Notes: generated from the sequence alone by a model not told the origin. A stretch of 64,000 nt of DNA from Jacaranda mimosifolia (GCA_018894105.1 CM032118.1:29988690-30052689), one strand, 5' to 3'. Positions 23,090 to 36,139 are shown, counted from the first letter of the stretch. Numbers and translations are program-made.

Positions 23090-25533
23090 ATGATTCTGAG
23101 GATAGCAGGGGGGGATAGTAAGGCCACTCATTCTGATTATAGAGGAGAATTAACCAACAGGTTGAGCACCTCTTCGAGCGATAGCTTGAGCTCCAGCAGC
23201 TCGAGTAGCGATCGCGCTGCTAGGCCAAGTCAGGCTCCAGCGTCACGTGGTCGACTATTCACCCCCGACTACTATAGTAGATAATGTCTAAGATAACTCC
23301 TGCCGATCTGGCACGTATTAGGCAGGTGTACCATGTCCCCATGGAGTATGAGCTCACAGTACCTGGACCTTTTGATAGAATGCATAGACCTCCGATCGGA
23401 TGTATAATCGTGTTCGAGAAAGCTTTTCGATGCGACCTTAGGTTCCCCTTAGCTGGACTTATAGTCGAGCTGCTAAGGGGTTTAGAAGTATGTATAACCC
23501 AGCTACTGCCTAATTACTTCTCTATAATATATAGTTTCACTGTCTTAATGCACATATTCGACCAGCTATCCTTTTTCGCAAATTTTTCCAACCTGTTTCA
23601 CCTCTTTATGTCCTGGAAGTTAGGTAGCAACAACGAGTCAGGTTTTTATTACCTCACTACTTAACCCCGCATAAAATTTCTTGTCACCCCATCCTTCTCC
23701 TATGGCCAGGAGTGGAAAAAACATTACCTATATGTTTGAGTAGCTGGGGGCTTCAATATTCCGAGGGGTAGTGGATGTGGCATGTCAAGATGTTGGGTAA
23801 TTTAACTCTGACCTGGCCCAATACCTTCATCTGAGATTTGGTTGAGTTGGTCAGGTAGAGGTCTCGGTGTTTACCGATGAGAGGAGTTTGGAGTTAGCTA
23901 GTGATACTGGACTTGCTAGCAGACAATCGACTAGGTAGCTAGTCTTGTCGATTCTTGATTAGTTTGTTTACTCGTATTCATCTTTTTGTTCGAGTCTGAT
24001 CTTTTGTTATTTGCTTCGTTGGCAGATCGAGATGAGATTATGAATCATGCGTGACCAGAAGCTTTAGCCAAGGCCTAAAGGAAAGAGTAGCATTATCAAG
24101 CTATAACGGCTTAATGAGGGTCGGCTCTGGTCATGATGGCACAACCCAAAGCAATGACGCCATCACCGTCGCCGTCGCTGTCGCTGTCGCCCACTCTATC
24201 CCCAGCTCGGCCTGTGGCAACTACCGGGAGCAGCCCTGTCGGTTGAGGCAAGAGGCCAATAGTTAAATAGGCTGGACCTACTCCAAAACGAACTGCAGCA
24301 TAAAAGGGAAAAAGGGAAATCTATGAGGTCGGGCCAGCCCTCAGGATATGATCTATTCGGGCAGCGTGGGGACGACATGCTGTTCCACTTGCCAAATTTC
24401 AAAGTTTCCGTCACCTCGATTCGGGACTGATTCGAGTATGGCTGTGCACAACTCGTACTCTATAGAGTTAGCGAGGTCGACGGGGGATGCCCCTTTAAAG
24501 GTGATGATAGTCGGGTTGTTCGGATCCGACCAAAAGAAACTCATGGACCTGAGCCAGGACGCTGCACTCAAAGCTCAGGCTTATCACTCGAATATGGTAA
24601 GGGTCTGGTCAATAAGCTTGTCTTATCGAATGTTATTTGCTGGTTGAGCACTGTTTACGCATCAACAATATTGTTTTTCAGATGAGCCAATTGGGCTACC
24701 ATTTTTATAGGAGATCAGAGCTAGCTCTAGCAAACCGTGAGTGCCTGCAGGATGTCAGAGATTTGGAGATGCTGAATACTCAGCTCGAGTCTTCCCAGAC
24801 GAAGGTCGATAAGCTAACAAAAGAGGTCGAAGAGCTTAATAACGAGATCAAAATGAAGGATAGTTAGCTGGTCGCTGCTATCACTAAAAAGACAAGGATG
24901 GATGAGCTGCTAAATCAGGCCAGAGTGGATGCGCAGTATGGCTATGACTCTGGTCGGACATCCGGGCGTAATGCGGTGATTCAAGAAACACAAGCTAAAT
25001 TTTATAGGAAGTTATCTTTGATGCTGTGAGAGGCCATGCAGTAGTTCATGTTGTGCTCGGCATTTCAGGAATACAAGCGTTGTCTTTTCTTTAGATGATG
25101 CCAAGAACACAATCAACAATGCAATTAAACAGCTTGAGTATTTGGGCTATGCTTTTCGAGCAGACGATAAAGATCGCATTAACCCTATCTTGGACGAGCA
25201 ATTGCAAATGTTTCCTCAGTCCAACGCGACCAGGCAATTGAAGAAGGAGCTGCAGAGACTCCTTTGGTTGAGGGAGCCATAGAGACTCCTCCTGCCGAGC
25301 CCCTGACTGAAGCGCAGAAAAATGCAGCCAAGGTGGTGAAGAAGTTGGGTGAGGTGGCAAAGGAGTTTGCATTTGTGGGGTCTTCTCAGCCAACAACTGC
25401 TGCTGTTCAACCTGCCTTGTTGGTGACCAGCCCTGTGGTGGTTCCGATCCCCTCGAGCGACGAACTCGACCAGGTAATTGAAGAGGTTGTTCGAGGTGCC
25501 CGTGCTGAAGTTGTGGGGTCGAGCAATCGCTAA
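23090..25533 (+). pseudogene. Antisense extra ORF of element A (putative gypsy-type transposon domain)
   Basis: Exons by comparison with copies B and C are 23090-23934, 24026-24596 and 24682-25533. The N-terminus is Ser-rich (SSSDSLSSSSSSSD, about 23170-23220) followed by RGRLFTPDYYS. The next block, PFDRMHRPPIGCIIVFEKAF...LRFPLAGLIVELL (23370-23490), resembles the plant domain called 'putative gypsy type transposon' (Pfam Transposase_28). A coiled coil follows (LEMLNTQLESSQTKVDKLTK, 24763-24860). The tail DELDQVIEE is shared with B and C. A frameshift near 23282 and stops at about 23664 and 24867 make it non-functional. It runs opposite to gag-pol, so it would need its own promoter. Its function is unknown; this domain type is known only from such elements. 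Confidence 0.8.
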
Positions 25534-25914
25534 AATCCTTCGTTATTATGTTTGATCATTGTGTTCATCATCATCACTCCCTCCATTTTTTTGAAGATTA
25601 TAATTGAAAATTTCTGAATAGAATGAAATACTTTTTTTTTTTTTTTGTGCTCATCGATGCGTACTGATCTTTGTTTTGCTTTTAGCATTTTTGTTTCTGT
25701 CGAATGTTAATTATTGATAAATAAACAATTCAATCTTAGGCAATGTAACCCTAAAAACAATAGAATTAATCTAAGTACTCATCGACTCTTGGAGTTGATT
25801 TTGCATTTTTATTGCGCTAGAATAACCGTCTTTGTTGAACAAATCATATTAACTTAATGCATCACACTGAGTTGATTTTGACGACAGGGTCGAGTTTTTT
25901 ATTTTTTATGTTTT
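25534..25914. other. Element A spacer after the antisense ORF
   Basis: Non-coding sequence with a run of about 16 T residues at 25631-25646. It may hold the 3' end signals of the antisense transcript; no clear polyadenylation signal was identified. Confidence 0.4.
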
Positions 25915-26316
25915 GATTTAGGTTGTAAAGCTTTGACTTGGTGGGTTGAAGCCTGGTAGGTCGACTATATAGGATCAACTCGCTCATTGATCTTGGCTAA
26001 TAAGCCTTGACTTGGCAACTCGCAGCCGACTTAGTCGACTGCATGGTCGACTATAAACGATCAAATCTTTTATTGATCTTGGCTGAAAAGCCTTGACTTG
26101 GTGGCTCGTAGCCGGCTTGGTGGATTATGGGGTTGACTATAAATGATCAACTCATTTATTGATTTTAGCTAAAAAGCCTTAACTTGGCAGTTTAGAGCCG
26201 GCTTGGTCAACTGCGGGGTCAACTATAAACGACCAACTCATTTATTGATTTTGGTTGAAAAGCCTTGACTTGGCGGCTCGAACCGGCTTGGTCGACTATA
26301 GAGTCGACGCTGTGGT
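25915..26316. repeat. Element A minisatellite, about 86-bp unit, 4-5 copies
   Basis: Repeated landmarks are CCTTGACTTGG at about 26005, 26092, 26178 (CCTTAACTTGG) and 26263, each followed by AGCCGGCTTGGTCGACT-like sequence, then GATCAACTCATTTATTGAT and TTGGCTGAAAAG. A first, more diverged unit begins near 25930. The copies are imperfect, so the array is old. It sits between the pol 3' end and the antisense ORF, the place where Tat-lineage elements often carry tandem repeats. Confidence 0.85.
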
Positions 26317-26329
26317 AATGGCGAGCAGA

Positions 26330-29300
26330 TAATTGTAGAAGTGTTGAAAATTACATTTTCATAAGGGAATACAACGGAAAGCAATTGTCTCTTTATACAT
26401 AGAACTTCCTTAGATTTACAGCATTCCAAGGTCATGGGAGCTCATTGCCGTTCAAGTCCTCTAGTCAGTATACATTGTGCTTCGACACGTTGACCATGGA
26501 ATAGGGCCCCTTCCATTTTGGCTCGAGTTTTCCTACGCTCCTTGACACCTCAACTTTCTTGAGCATGAGGTCTCCGACTTTGAAGCTATGCGGTCAAACT
26601 GCTTTGTTGTAATGCTCTGTCATTTTTAACTTGTATCGTTACATCGTGTTGTAAGCCTCGTGTCGTAGCTTATCGATGGTATCTAGGTCTAGTGCCCTTT
26701 CAAACACATTTCTGTGTGGGTTATAATGGATCACCCAGGCCGTGTATTGTATCAGCTTAGATGGGATGATTGCTTTGGAGTCATAGACCAAACTGTTGGG
26801 GCCTGTGGCTATTCAAGGGGCCGTTCTGCATACCCATAGCACCCCAAGGGGATCGTCCGTCCAACTTGCTCCTGTTCCTCCTAGTTGAGCTTTATGGTAG
26901 TCGAGGACAGTTCTATTTGTGACCTCCATCTAACCATTAGCTTAGGGGTTTCCGATTAAAGTAAAGTGTTAGCAGATCCCCAGAGCCTCGCACCAGTTTC
27001 TTGTGTTCTTACTATGAGATTAGGTTCCATTGTCTAAGATCAGAACCTTAGGTAAACAAAAATAACAAATTATGTTCTTCCAAATGAAGCTCTTGATGGC
27101 CGCATTAGTTATTTTCAAAACTACTTCTGCCTCGCCCCACTAAGTAAATTATTCGATTGCGACGATGATAAATTTTCGTTGGCATGATGTTTTTGGTAAA
27201 GAACCAACTATGTCGATCTCCTATCGATCGAATGGCCACTTGATCTGGATGTTTACCATCGACGCCGCAGGCTGGTGTGGTGTGTTTCAGTGAAATTGGC
27301 ATGATGGACACCTTCTAGCGAAGTTGACAGAGTCTTTTAACAATGTGGGCTAGAAATACCCATATCGGATAATTTTATGCGCCAGGGATCGATCTACAGA
27401 ATGATTTTCGTAAATGCCTGTGTGGATTTCATGAAGGAACTCACTAGTTTGATCTGGTGTTAAGCATCTCAAAGGTGGTCCGGATATTGACCTCCTATAG
27501 AGCTGTCCGTGATCATTTAGAGCAAATTTAGCTGCTTGACCTCTAAGCTTGCGCACCTTATTTTATCTTCAGGGATTGTCCCTTAGCTTAAGTAGAGCTT
27601 TATTGGGTCTTGCCAAGAGGGAGGTGCTTCTTCGATGCTCCCCACCAAATTCTAGTCGTGAGTATTTATAGAGGGCTTGTTGGCAACCAGAAACGTTATG
27701 GTCCTTCCTCTGGTCCTTCTCGTCGAGCTTGCAAACTTGGTGAAGGTGTCAGCCAACCCATTTTCTATTAGGGGTACCTGACTGAGGGTGAAACTCTTAA
27801 ACAACTGTTGTAATTTTTTCACCTCAGCCAGGTATTGACTCATCTTTGTTTCTTTAGCCTCAAAGTTTCCTTCCACCTACTCTATAACCAGCTGCAAGTC
27901 AGTGATCACCATTAGCTGCTCGATGCCACGAGTTGTTGTCATGTTTATGCCAGCTATGAGGGCTTCATAATCTGCCTCATTATTGGTTATTGGGAGGTCG
28001 AGCTTGATTGCGAAATCATATTCCTCCATGAGTGGGGAGTAGAGTGAGACACCAACTCCACCTCCCGAGGTGGTCGCTGATTCATCGATGTGTAAAGTCC
28101 ATACGGAGGAGCTCTGGTCATGTTGGTCAGAGAGGTCGAGCCTCTCAGCAACAAAATTGACTAAAACTTGTGCTTTTATGGCCGTCCAGGGTTGAAATAT
28201 GATGTCGAATTCCCCAAGCTCGATGGCCCACTTAGTCAGTCTTCCTGATGTGTCTGGCTTCGACAGCACCTGTTTTAGTGACTGGTTTTTCAATACTATG
28301 ATTACGTAAGACTGGAAGTAAGGTCATAGCTTCCATGCTGCTGTAACTAGTGTAAGAGCGAACTTCTCGATCTCAAGGTAATTGTGCTCGGGCTCCTGTA
28401 GTGCGTTACTGCAATAATAAACGGGCCGATGAGTACTATCTCTCATCGAGACCGAGATTGAGTTGATCAAAGCTATGGACACGATTGGTTAAAGGTGCAG
28501 AACTTCTCCTAGCTCTGGTTTGGCAAGCATGGATGGCGAGGAGAGGTATTGCTTGAGATCGACCAAAGCTTGGTCGCATTGCTCCGTCCATTGGAATCCT
28601 AATTTTTTCGCACTCCTGAGTATTTTGAAAAAAAGCATGCTCTTATCAGCTAATCATGTAATGAATCTACCAAGAGCTATGATCCTACTGACTAGGCACT
28701 GTACATCCCGGACTGTTCGGGACGGGGCGATGTCCAAAACTATTTAGATCTTCTTTAGGTTTGCTTCGATCTCCTTTTAACTAACCATGTAACCAGGAAC
28801 TTGCCTCCTCGAACCCCGAAGGTGCACTTGTTGGGGTTGAGTTTCATACCAAATGCTCATAGTATCGAGAAGGTATGGTTAAGGTCAATTATGTGACCCT
28901 CAGCTTTTTCTATCTTGACAATCATATCGTCGACACAAACCTCCATGAACCTTCCAATTTCGTTCTTGAGCATGAAATTAACTAATCTCTAGTAAGTTGC
29001 TCCTACGTTTCTTAGCCCAAAAAGCACGAACAAGACACAACATACCCCATTGGGGACGACAAATGAGGTCTTACCCCTATCCTTTGGTGCCATGAATATT
29101 TGATAATAGCCTTGAAAGGCATCCATCATACTCAACAATTCACAACCAGCTGTAGAATCTATTATTAAATCTATGCAAGGCAGGGGGTAATGATCTTTAG
29201 GGCAAGTTTTATTCAAGTGGGTAAAATCATTACACATACGCCATTTCCCCTCATTCTTGGGGATGAGTACAATGTTGCAAAGCCAAGAGGGATATTGAAT

Positions 29301-30333
29301 TTCTATAATATATCCTGCTTCTAAGAGTTTGTTGACCTCCTCTTCGATGATCTAGGATCTCTCAGCAATGAAGGCCCTTGTCTTCTACTTCACTGACTTT
29401 TACGAGGGATCCACATTGAGGCAATAGAAAATGATGCTGGGGTCGATTCCCTAGGGCTCGGAAGCCTTCCATACAAATATGTCGATATTTTTGTGAAGGA
29501 AATCGACCATAAAACACTCCATGTGGTGGCCCATATCACTTCCGATCCAGGTGGTCTTGTTAGGGTTTCCAGGTTCTAGCTTGATTGTTTTGAACTCCAC
29601 GAGGGGTTCGACCCTAGTATTCTCTAGCTTTCATTTCTTACTCGTCTGTCTTTCCTCAGGTTCTTCTACAAGGGCATCTCTCGAGGGTTTCAGCTGGGGT
29701 CGGTTCTTCTGCTCTTTAGTTTCAACCGAAAAGGTGTAGCAGCACCATGTTTCTTTTGTGTTGCATAAGAGCTCGCTTGTGCCTACTGGGTCGGGATTTG
29801 ATTTTCATGTGGTATGTTGAGACAATGGCTGAGAAGTTGTTTAGGGCTAGTTGGCCAATAATGATATTATAAGCAAATAGAGGGTCAACAACCATGTAAT
29901 TTATTATAAGGGTTTTGCTATGGGGGGTTCCCCCGAACGATGTGGACAGGTTGAAGGATCCTTTCGGAATGATTTTCGATCCCCCAAATCTGACCAGCAG
30001 CGTATGGACTAGCTCAAATTTTAATCGCCCAAAATTCTTTCTTTTAAAGGTTGATAAGAATATAATGTTTGCGAAGCTGCCATTATCGACCAGGACCTTT
30101 CTTACTTCAAAATTGGCTATTTCAACCATTACAACCATAAGGCGGTCTATCTTGCGATCGATTCCTTTGTTCTCAAGGTGGTCGACGTCGACTTCAGTGA
30201 AGGAGATTAGCTCTGCACTGGTTGAGAGCTGGAAAATCGTTTCGATCGGGGTTGATTTGGTTGATTCCAATTGTTGTTGGGTCTTCCTTCTAGCGGACTT
30301 CGAGTTTCCCCTAGTGGGACCTCCAATAATCAT
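26330..30333 (-). pseudogene. Element A pol: protease, RT, RNase H, second RNase H, integrase
   Basis: Reading down the minus strand, protease comes first (29722-30333, active-site region VLVDNGSFANI). Reverse transcriptase follows (28989-29237, MCNDFTHLNKTCPKDHYPLP; catalytic VDD at 28926-28934). The RT-RNase H tail is WAIELGEFDI (27877-28293), and a second RNase H starts at WTLHIDES and includes NNEADYEAL and ITDLQLV. The integrase zinc-binding region (27350-27556, HTGIYENHSVDRSLAHKIIRYGYF, then CPSCQ) and the integrase core (27100-27300, several frames) come last. One catalytic position of the second RNase H reads DES where DGS is usual. Frameshifts and stops split every domain. The dual RNase H supports Tat-lineage placement. 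Confidence 0.85.
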
Positions 30334-30345
30334 GTCGATAACTCC

Positions 30346-31720
30346 TCAAATGGGTAGGTGAGCATCCTGGGCAGGCTTCTTTCGTTTATCCTCTCTTCTC
30401 GAGCCAACCAACCTCTCTCTATGAAGAGTCCAATCAGTTTTGCCCCTTTCTTGCCTAGCATGCTCATCGATATATTTTTTGAGATGGCCTTGTCGAATCA
30501 GCCTCTCAATCTCATTGTGTAAGTTGAAACAGTCTTCCATATCATGGCCCTTTTATTTGTGAAAATGGTAGTACTTCTTGGATTTTCTCATGGCCTTTGC
30601 CTTAGTCAGCTTCGTGGGCTTTTTCAAGAGGTTGTCGTGCTAGATAGCAAACAACACCTCTTTCCTCAGGAGATTAAGTGGGGTATAATCATGGAAGCGC
30701 TTAATGGAAGATCGGTGACCTCCCATGTGCTGACGATCATTTTTCTCCTTGTTCTTCTTCTGGTCGACCTCAGGGTTGCCATATTTAAGTCTGTTCATGT
30801 CCTTTTGAGTCATATTTCTTTCTGCAAGGTTGGGGCCACTCATGCACCAATAAGTTGGCACATTCTTTATGTTTAAAGCCCAAGAATAGTATGTCAATTA
30901 GGAACTAAATTCGGGGGCTATCAATCTTCAGCACTTCCATATTAAACATGGTGAAGAAGTCGCCAAGGGATTCCCTTTCATTCTATTTTACTGTATGCAG
31001 GTGGGTTTGAGGAAAGCTTTGTCTTTCTCCAGCTGGCAAACTGGTGCAGAAATTTGTCACATAACTAGTTATATGAATATATCGATGCCAGCTCAAGATT
31101 AACAAACTAGTCGAGTGCAATCCCTTAAAAGGTAGTCACCAACATCTTAGCGTGGATGTAGCCATTATGCCCATGCAGCTGCATCATGTGCTCGAATTGC
31201 ATCAAATGCTCATTTGGGTCCGACGAGCCATTATACTAAGGTAGGCCGATCGGAACCTTAGCGTCTATGGTAATACGCTTGTCGATGATCTCCTGGATGA
31301 TCTACGACTCCCTTTCTCGGCGAAACCTCGGTGGTCCTTTAGAGAAGGGGTTTTCTCGATGTTTCTCCTCGAGATCTCCTCCAAACATTTGTTCAGCTAC
31401 TGGACTTGGTGGGATACCTCCTCTCATTCCTTTCTATTGGCTTAAGACGTATTTCTGTACAGTTGATGTTTTGATCGCTCGACCCTATCGCGTTGTTGGC
31501 TCAAATGGGTCGAGCGCTATGGTCAACTGAATCCGTCACTTCTTCACGGGGAGCGAGTTGGCCATTTCCTTAGGAAAACATCCTAGGCTAGTTTCGCGTC
31601 TCGAGGGGGGTCATCTGGACTTTGGTCAACCATGATTCTCTCTAGGCGATCGCTTGTCAAGAGGTGCTGGTTGCAGGGTAGCACTGGCTGCTAGTTCTGG
31701 TTGGACGGCATGTTGATTCA
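30346..31720 (-). pseudogene. Element A gag, disrupted
   Basis: Gag pieces on the minus strand match element B. They are a core near 31000-31300, then NLAERNMTQKDMNRLKYGNPEVD (30640-30897), then MEDCFNLHNEIERLIRQGHL (30346-30540) just before the protease. The order and spacing follow retrotransposon gag (capsid core, basic linker, C-terminal segment). Stops and frameshifts interrupt it, and no CCHC knuckle was recognised, which is common for this lineage. Confidence 0.75.
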
Positions 31721-31945
31721 AAGCAGCAGAGAGTTAAGCAGAAATTTAGGCAAATATATGTTCGCTGATTAGCTGTATTAATTGGGGCATGGTCAGGGTG
31801 ACTACCTGTTCTAGCTGGGCACTCGGCCCGGCACACCAGATTATTGCTGAGGTTTAGGAGGATAAGGAATGGTAGACCTCTTATTCTTTTCTCTTTTCAA
31901 AGCAGCTCACCTAGTGTTAACTATTTTTCAATTGCAGACTCAAGT

Positions 31946-31963
31946 TTCCCACAGACGGCGCCA
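31946..31963 (-). promoter_or_regulatory. Element A primer-binding site (tRNA-Asp type)
   Basis: TGGCGCCGTCTGTGGGAA on the minus strand, two bases inside the 5' LTR. TGGCGCCGT is complementary to the 3' end of plant tRNA-Asp (ACGGCGCCA), the primer used by Tat and Athila elements. Confidence 0.85.
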
Positions 31964-31965
31964 AA

Positions 31966-32772
31966 TGGTGAAGGTAAAAACTGTATATAATTGGATAAGG
32001 GTGGAATCTGGGTAGATCGACCTTTCTGGTCGAGTAAATAAGCTCCACAAATACCTAGGCTGAGTTCTGCAACCACAAACAAACGTCAGGCTAGCTGAGG
32101 TGCCCTCGGCTATGGCACTTTGACGCTCAAGTCAGTATGGGAATGACCATATAAGATGAGAAGCAGAGTGAGGGCTTTGTAGTATAGAATGACATACCTT
32201 TAGAGAGGCTGGAAATGGGGTATTTATAGCCATCCCTAGGTAAGAAATTTGTCTGAGATGCTCTTAACATGCAGAAAGGGCTCTTGTCCTTGCATGAGGG
32301 GTTTTAGGTCATCTCCCATTCTTGTCCTATTCCAGGTAGCTTCATCTCCAGCTTTCATGGATAGGATAGTACACTGGAGGCATGCCCCCTGCATAGAGTT
32401 GTAGTATGGATGGTACTGGGGTGGCACACTCTATTAATGTGGAGGCATGCCGCCAGTCAGGGCATTTAATGCGGTAAAGAAGGGATCCTACAGTGAGTCG
32501 ACCTCACTAGTAGACATGCAGGTTGACCTCAAGAAGAGGTTGACGACCGGTGGAAACGGCGATCAAACACTTTGGTCGAACGAGTCGAGCATCTATGCTC
32601 GGCTCGCAGCCTGGTTGCGTGACATCAGTGTTGCTTAGTGTGCCATCGGAAAGAGGTGTGAAAGGTCAATCAAGGTCAACAACGTGACTGGGCTCTGGGG
32701 GTGAGATGAGCCGGATAATGTACTCTTGGGTCGATAGTCATTGGGCTGGGCCTATTGGGTCATCTCATATCA
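31966..32772 (-). repeat. Element A 5' LTR
   Basis: The 807-bp direct copy of 21898-22699 has plus-strand edges TGGTGAAGG and CATCTCATATCA. A TATA-like sequence (TATAAATACCCC on the minus strand) at about 32221 would start the genomic transcript. Open frames at 32236-32638 are LTR sequence. Confidence 0.9.
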
Positions 32773-35099
32773 GTAACGTTTTGTAATATTTTTATGCTAG
32801 CATGTGCCCAGTGCGATGCACCGAAAATAATTATATGATTGAAATAATTTATTTTATAATAATATTTGTTGTACTTTATGTGATTAAAATATGAATTGTA
32901 ATTACTTTTAGCATTTAATAAAAGAAAATCTATTACTAATTAAATAAAATAGTATGAATATTTTAATTAAAAATATTATGTTTAAAGATAATTTATATTT
33001 AAATAAATAATAGAATATCAAGTATTGCTAACTCTAAGTTTATAATTTATACAAAAATTTATAAAATGATAAAATTTGAAAAAAATATACAAAACAATTA
33101 AGAAAATAAAAAATAGCGCAGAATATTTTACTAAATACGTTTTTTTAATTTAGAGATCTATATATGTACATACATATTTTGATATGGTAAATAAGCAAAT
33201 AATTTTTTTATAATATAAAGCTTTTTAGTATGTTTTATTAATAATGTGAAAGTTACAGTTGCAATTTTCATGACATTTGAAAATGTTAAATGTTAAATAT
33301 ATTTTTTTAAATAGATATATAAATCTTTGTACTTTATCTATGAAAATAGCTTGCATTAGGTTATTAATTATTTGATAACAAATTCAATAAATAGTTGGTA
33401 ACATATAATTTTTATAAGCAAAAATATCTCTTAATATCTAACTCTGATAAGTAAATTTTATTTATTTTTATTTATATATGTAGTTATTTTATTATTTTTA
33501 AAATTATCAATTAACATATATTGTACATAAATAAAATAATAAATAAATTCCTAATATTCAGTTTAAAATAAAATATCAATCTCTCATAAGTTTCTTTTAT
33601 AATTAGAATATAAAAATTACGAACAATTAAATGGATACTTATTTTCAATCAAATTTTTTGATCTCATATCATTAATGTGTGAAAAAATATTTTTTGAATT
33701 ATTATAAGCCAAAATATTAAAATAAATATACCCAATATAATTATAAAATAGTGTAATTAAATATATTGAAAAATATAAAAAATGATATAATTCGCTATTT
33801 AAGTGGTCATTTATAAAAATTTTAAAAATTTTAAACTACGTCAACTATATATATGTCCCATATAAAAGAATTTATTTCAAATAATTGAAAATGAGTTCCC
33901 CATTATTATATTGTTAAAAAATAAAAATAATTTAAATTAATAATATAAAAATAAAATTCAAAGTTTATAGTTGTTGTAGAATGTAACTGTTTATATTTGA
34001 AACAAATTCTTCAATGAAATTATTTGTTATATTCTATATATATAATTTTATCTAAAAATATTTACATTTCTAAAAATATTATTGTAAAAATAATTGAATT
34101 TTAAAGACTTCGATAAATTGAGGACTTGCATATCAATTAATTTTTAATTATTCATTTCTCAAAGTTATAACTCTTTAATAAAGAAGTGATGATTTGATAT
34201 TTTATATGAATATTTGTTTATCTCTTTCATAAGCACTAAGTCACAATATTAAGAGATAGTTATGATTGTTAAGCATTTTAATTTTACTTTTGAAGTTGTC
34301 TAGAAAATAATTATTAAATTAATAAATAAAAATAATTTATTTGATCAAATGATTGAATTTTTTTATTATTATTTATTAATTTTTTGATTAGAAATAATTG
34401 AATATTGTATTACTTCAACTAAAAATGATGTCATTGTATCTATATAAATATAAAAAAATTATTAAATATGAAAAATTGGTTGTTGTTTTGAAATAACTTA
34501 GTTATCAACTACTTTTTTGGAGTAAATTTTAAGCTTTCTTGGATGAAAATGTATAATTAAATTAAAAAAATCTCACTCTTTAGATAAAAATAAGTTAATA
34601 ACTATTAGGGCTCATATTTATTAGATAATTTCATTACTTTGTATATCCATTTAATTTTTTATCGTTAATATTATCAAAGTGAATATAGATTACTAAATAT
34701 GAAATGTATCAATTGTGTAAAAGTATTACTTAGCAATGAAATTTTTATTTTTAGTTGTATATACATAATTTTTATAATAATTTATGTACTGAAAAGAAAT
34801 AAAATAATTGTCTTGTAAAAAATATTATAAGCAAAGATTCAGCCAATTAAAATAAACTTATCAAAGCACATGATATTATATAGAAAACAATAAAAAAATT
34901 CTTTCTTATATGCACATAATTAGAAATGGGTAAATCAAGTGCTAATAAATTTAATGAATATTTTTTATAAAAAAATATATAATATTTCTTCATTCATTTG
35001 ATAAGCAAATTTGATTAATTTCAACAAATTAGTAAAATTATAATATTTTTAAATATTTCGTAACATCACATTATTCGAGGTACATTACTCAAATATGAA

Positions 35100-35884
35100 T
35101 GATATGGGATAACCCAACGGGTTCAGCCCAATTACCTTATAGGCCCAACCAATTTTGGGCCAGCCACATTGTCGATCGAATTTTGACCCCATTGGATAGT
35201 ATTTTCCTTATTAACCAAGTTATGATTGATCACCATTGGGGGTGCCTTGTTCGGCTTTTAGCCAAAGAGGCTTGAATACAACAAAGTTGCACCTTATCAA
35301 CTGAAGTCCACAATGATGTCTCCCAAAAGTATTTAGATCGATCAGACAGGTCGAATTTGGGTGACAGCCTCTCAACCGCATTGAATGCTCCGCCAAGTAG
35401 CGTGTCTCCGCATTAATGGCGCATGCCTCCATAGTACTACCTTTTTCAGCCGTGCCAGGGTAGTGCGAGCCTCTAGTATGCCTCCTTATCTTGGGTAGCA
35501 AAAGGCAATGCCACCTGAAATAGTACACGAGCTAGAGAGGACTTAAAGCTCTCAAGCATGGGCAAAAGCCTTCCATGTGCATCAAGGGCATCATAAACAT
35601 ATCAACCACACTGTGAAGGTTATAAATACCCCATTGCCAACCTTCCACAAGAGATGCCATTCTTACTATCAAAATCTCTCACACCACTGTTCTACTCTCT
35701 CATCGACTATACTGACTTGAGCGTTTGAGTGCATTAGCCGAGGGTACCTCAACTAGCCTGATATTTGTTATTGGTTGTAGGACTCGACCCCGTCATATCA
35801 CAAAGCACCCTAATCGACCTCATTTCTGGTCAATCGCACTAAACTTTAGCCCAATCCTTCACCAAATAATTTACACTCTCATTA
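35100..35884 (+). repeat. Element B 5' LTR
   Basis: It starts TGATATGGGATAACCC and ends CACTCTCATTA. The TATA-like TATAAATACCCC is at about 35621. It is collinear with 44927-45689 and related to the LTRs of A and C. Confidence 0.9.
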
Positions 35885-35887
35885 TTT

Positions 35888-35905
35888 TGGCGCCATCTAT
35901 AGGAA
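35888..35905 (+). promoter_or_regulatory. Element B primer-binding site
   Basis: TGGCGCCATCTATAGGAA follows the 5' LTR after three T residues. Compared with element A, G is replaced by A at the ninth base, shortening the match to tRNA-Asp to eight bases. Confidence 0.8.
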
Positions 35906-36139
35906 GCTTGAGTCCGCAATATGAAAAATAGTTAACACTAGGCAAACCGCATCTGAAAGGGAAGAAAGCAGGAGATCCCCAACACCTCCACCTCGACCTC
36001 AAGAACCAGACGTGATGTGACCCAGTTCCCAACCAGAGCAAGTGCTCACCTTGACCATGCCCTAATTTATGCAGTTAATAAGCGAGCAGCTATTTGCCTA
36101 AATTTCTACTCAACTAGTAGCTACCCACAATCGACATAA

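Larger units (their letters stand above)
21898..32772 (-). mobile_element. Ty3/gypsy Tat-type retrotransposon, element A
   Basis: This is a full-length but decayed element. The LTRs are at 21898-22699 (3') and 31966-32772 (5'), both starting TGATA and ending CA on the minus strand. A primer site matching the 3' end of tRNA-Asp follows the 5' LTR, and a polypurine tract precedes the 3' LTR. Gag and pol lie on the minus strand. A separate ORF (23090-25533) runs the opposite way between pol and the 3' LTR, with a minisatellite between pol and that ORF. A second RNase H and an antisense extra ORF are hallmarks described for the Tat lineage. The flanks GTAGT and GTAAC are only a partial target duplication. 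Confidence 0.9.

Noticed and set aside
24140..24200. GTCGCC/GTCGCT repeat in the element A extra ORF as a separate minisatellite
   Set aside because: Only a few 6-base units inside a coding-derived region; it looks like local slippage.
32236..32638. Open frames on both strands
   Set aside because: They lie within the 5' LTR of element A, and equivalents are not conserved in the other LTR.
33000..35000. AT-rich block as possible centromeric satellite or organelle DNA
   Set aside because: No regular period was seen and no organelle gene; it fits better as the body of a non-autonomous Helitron.
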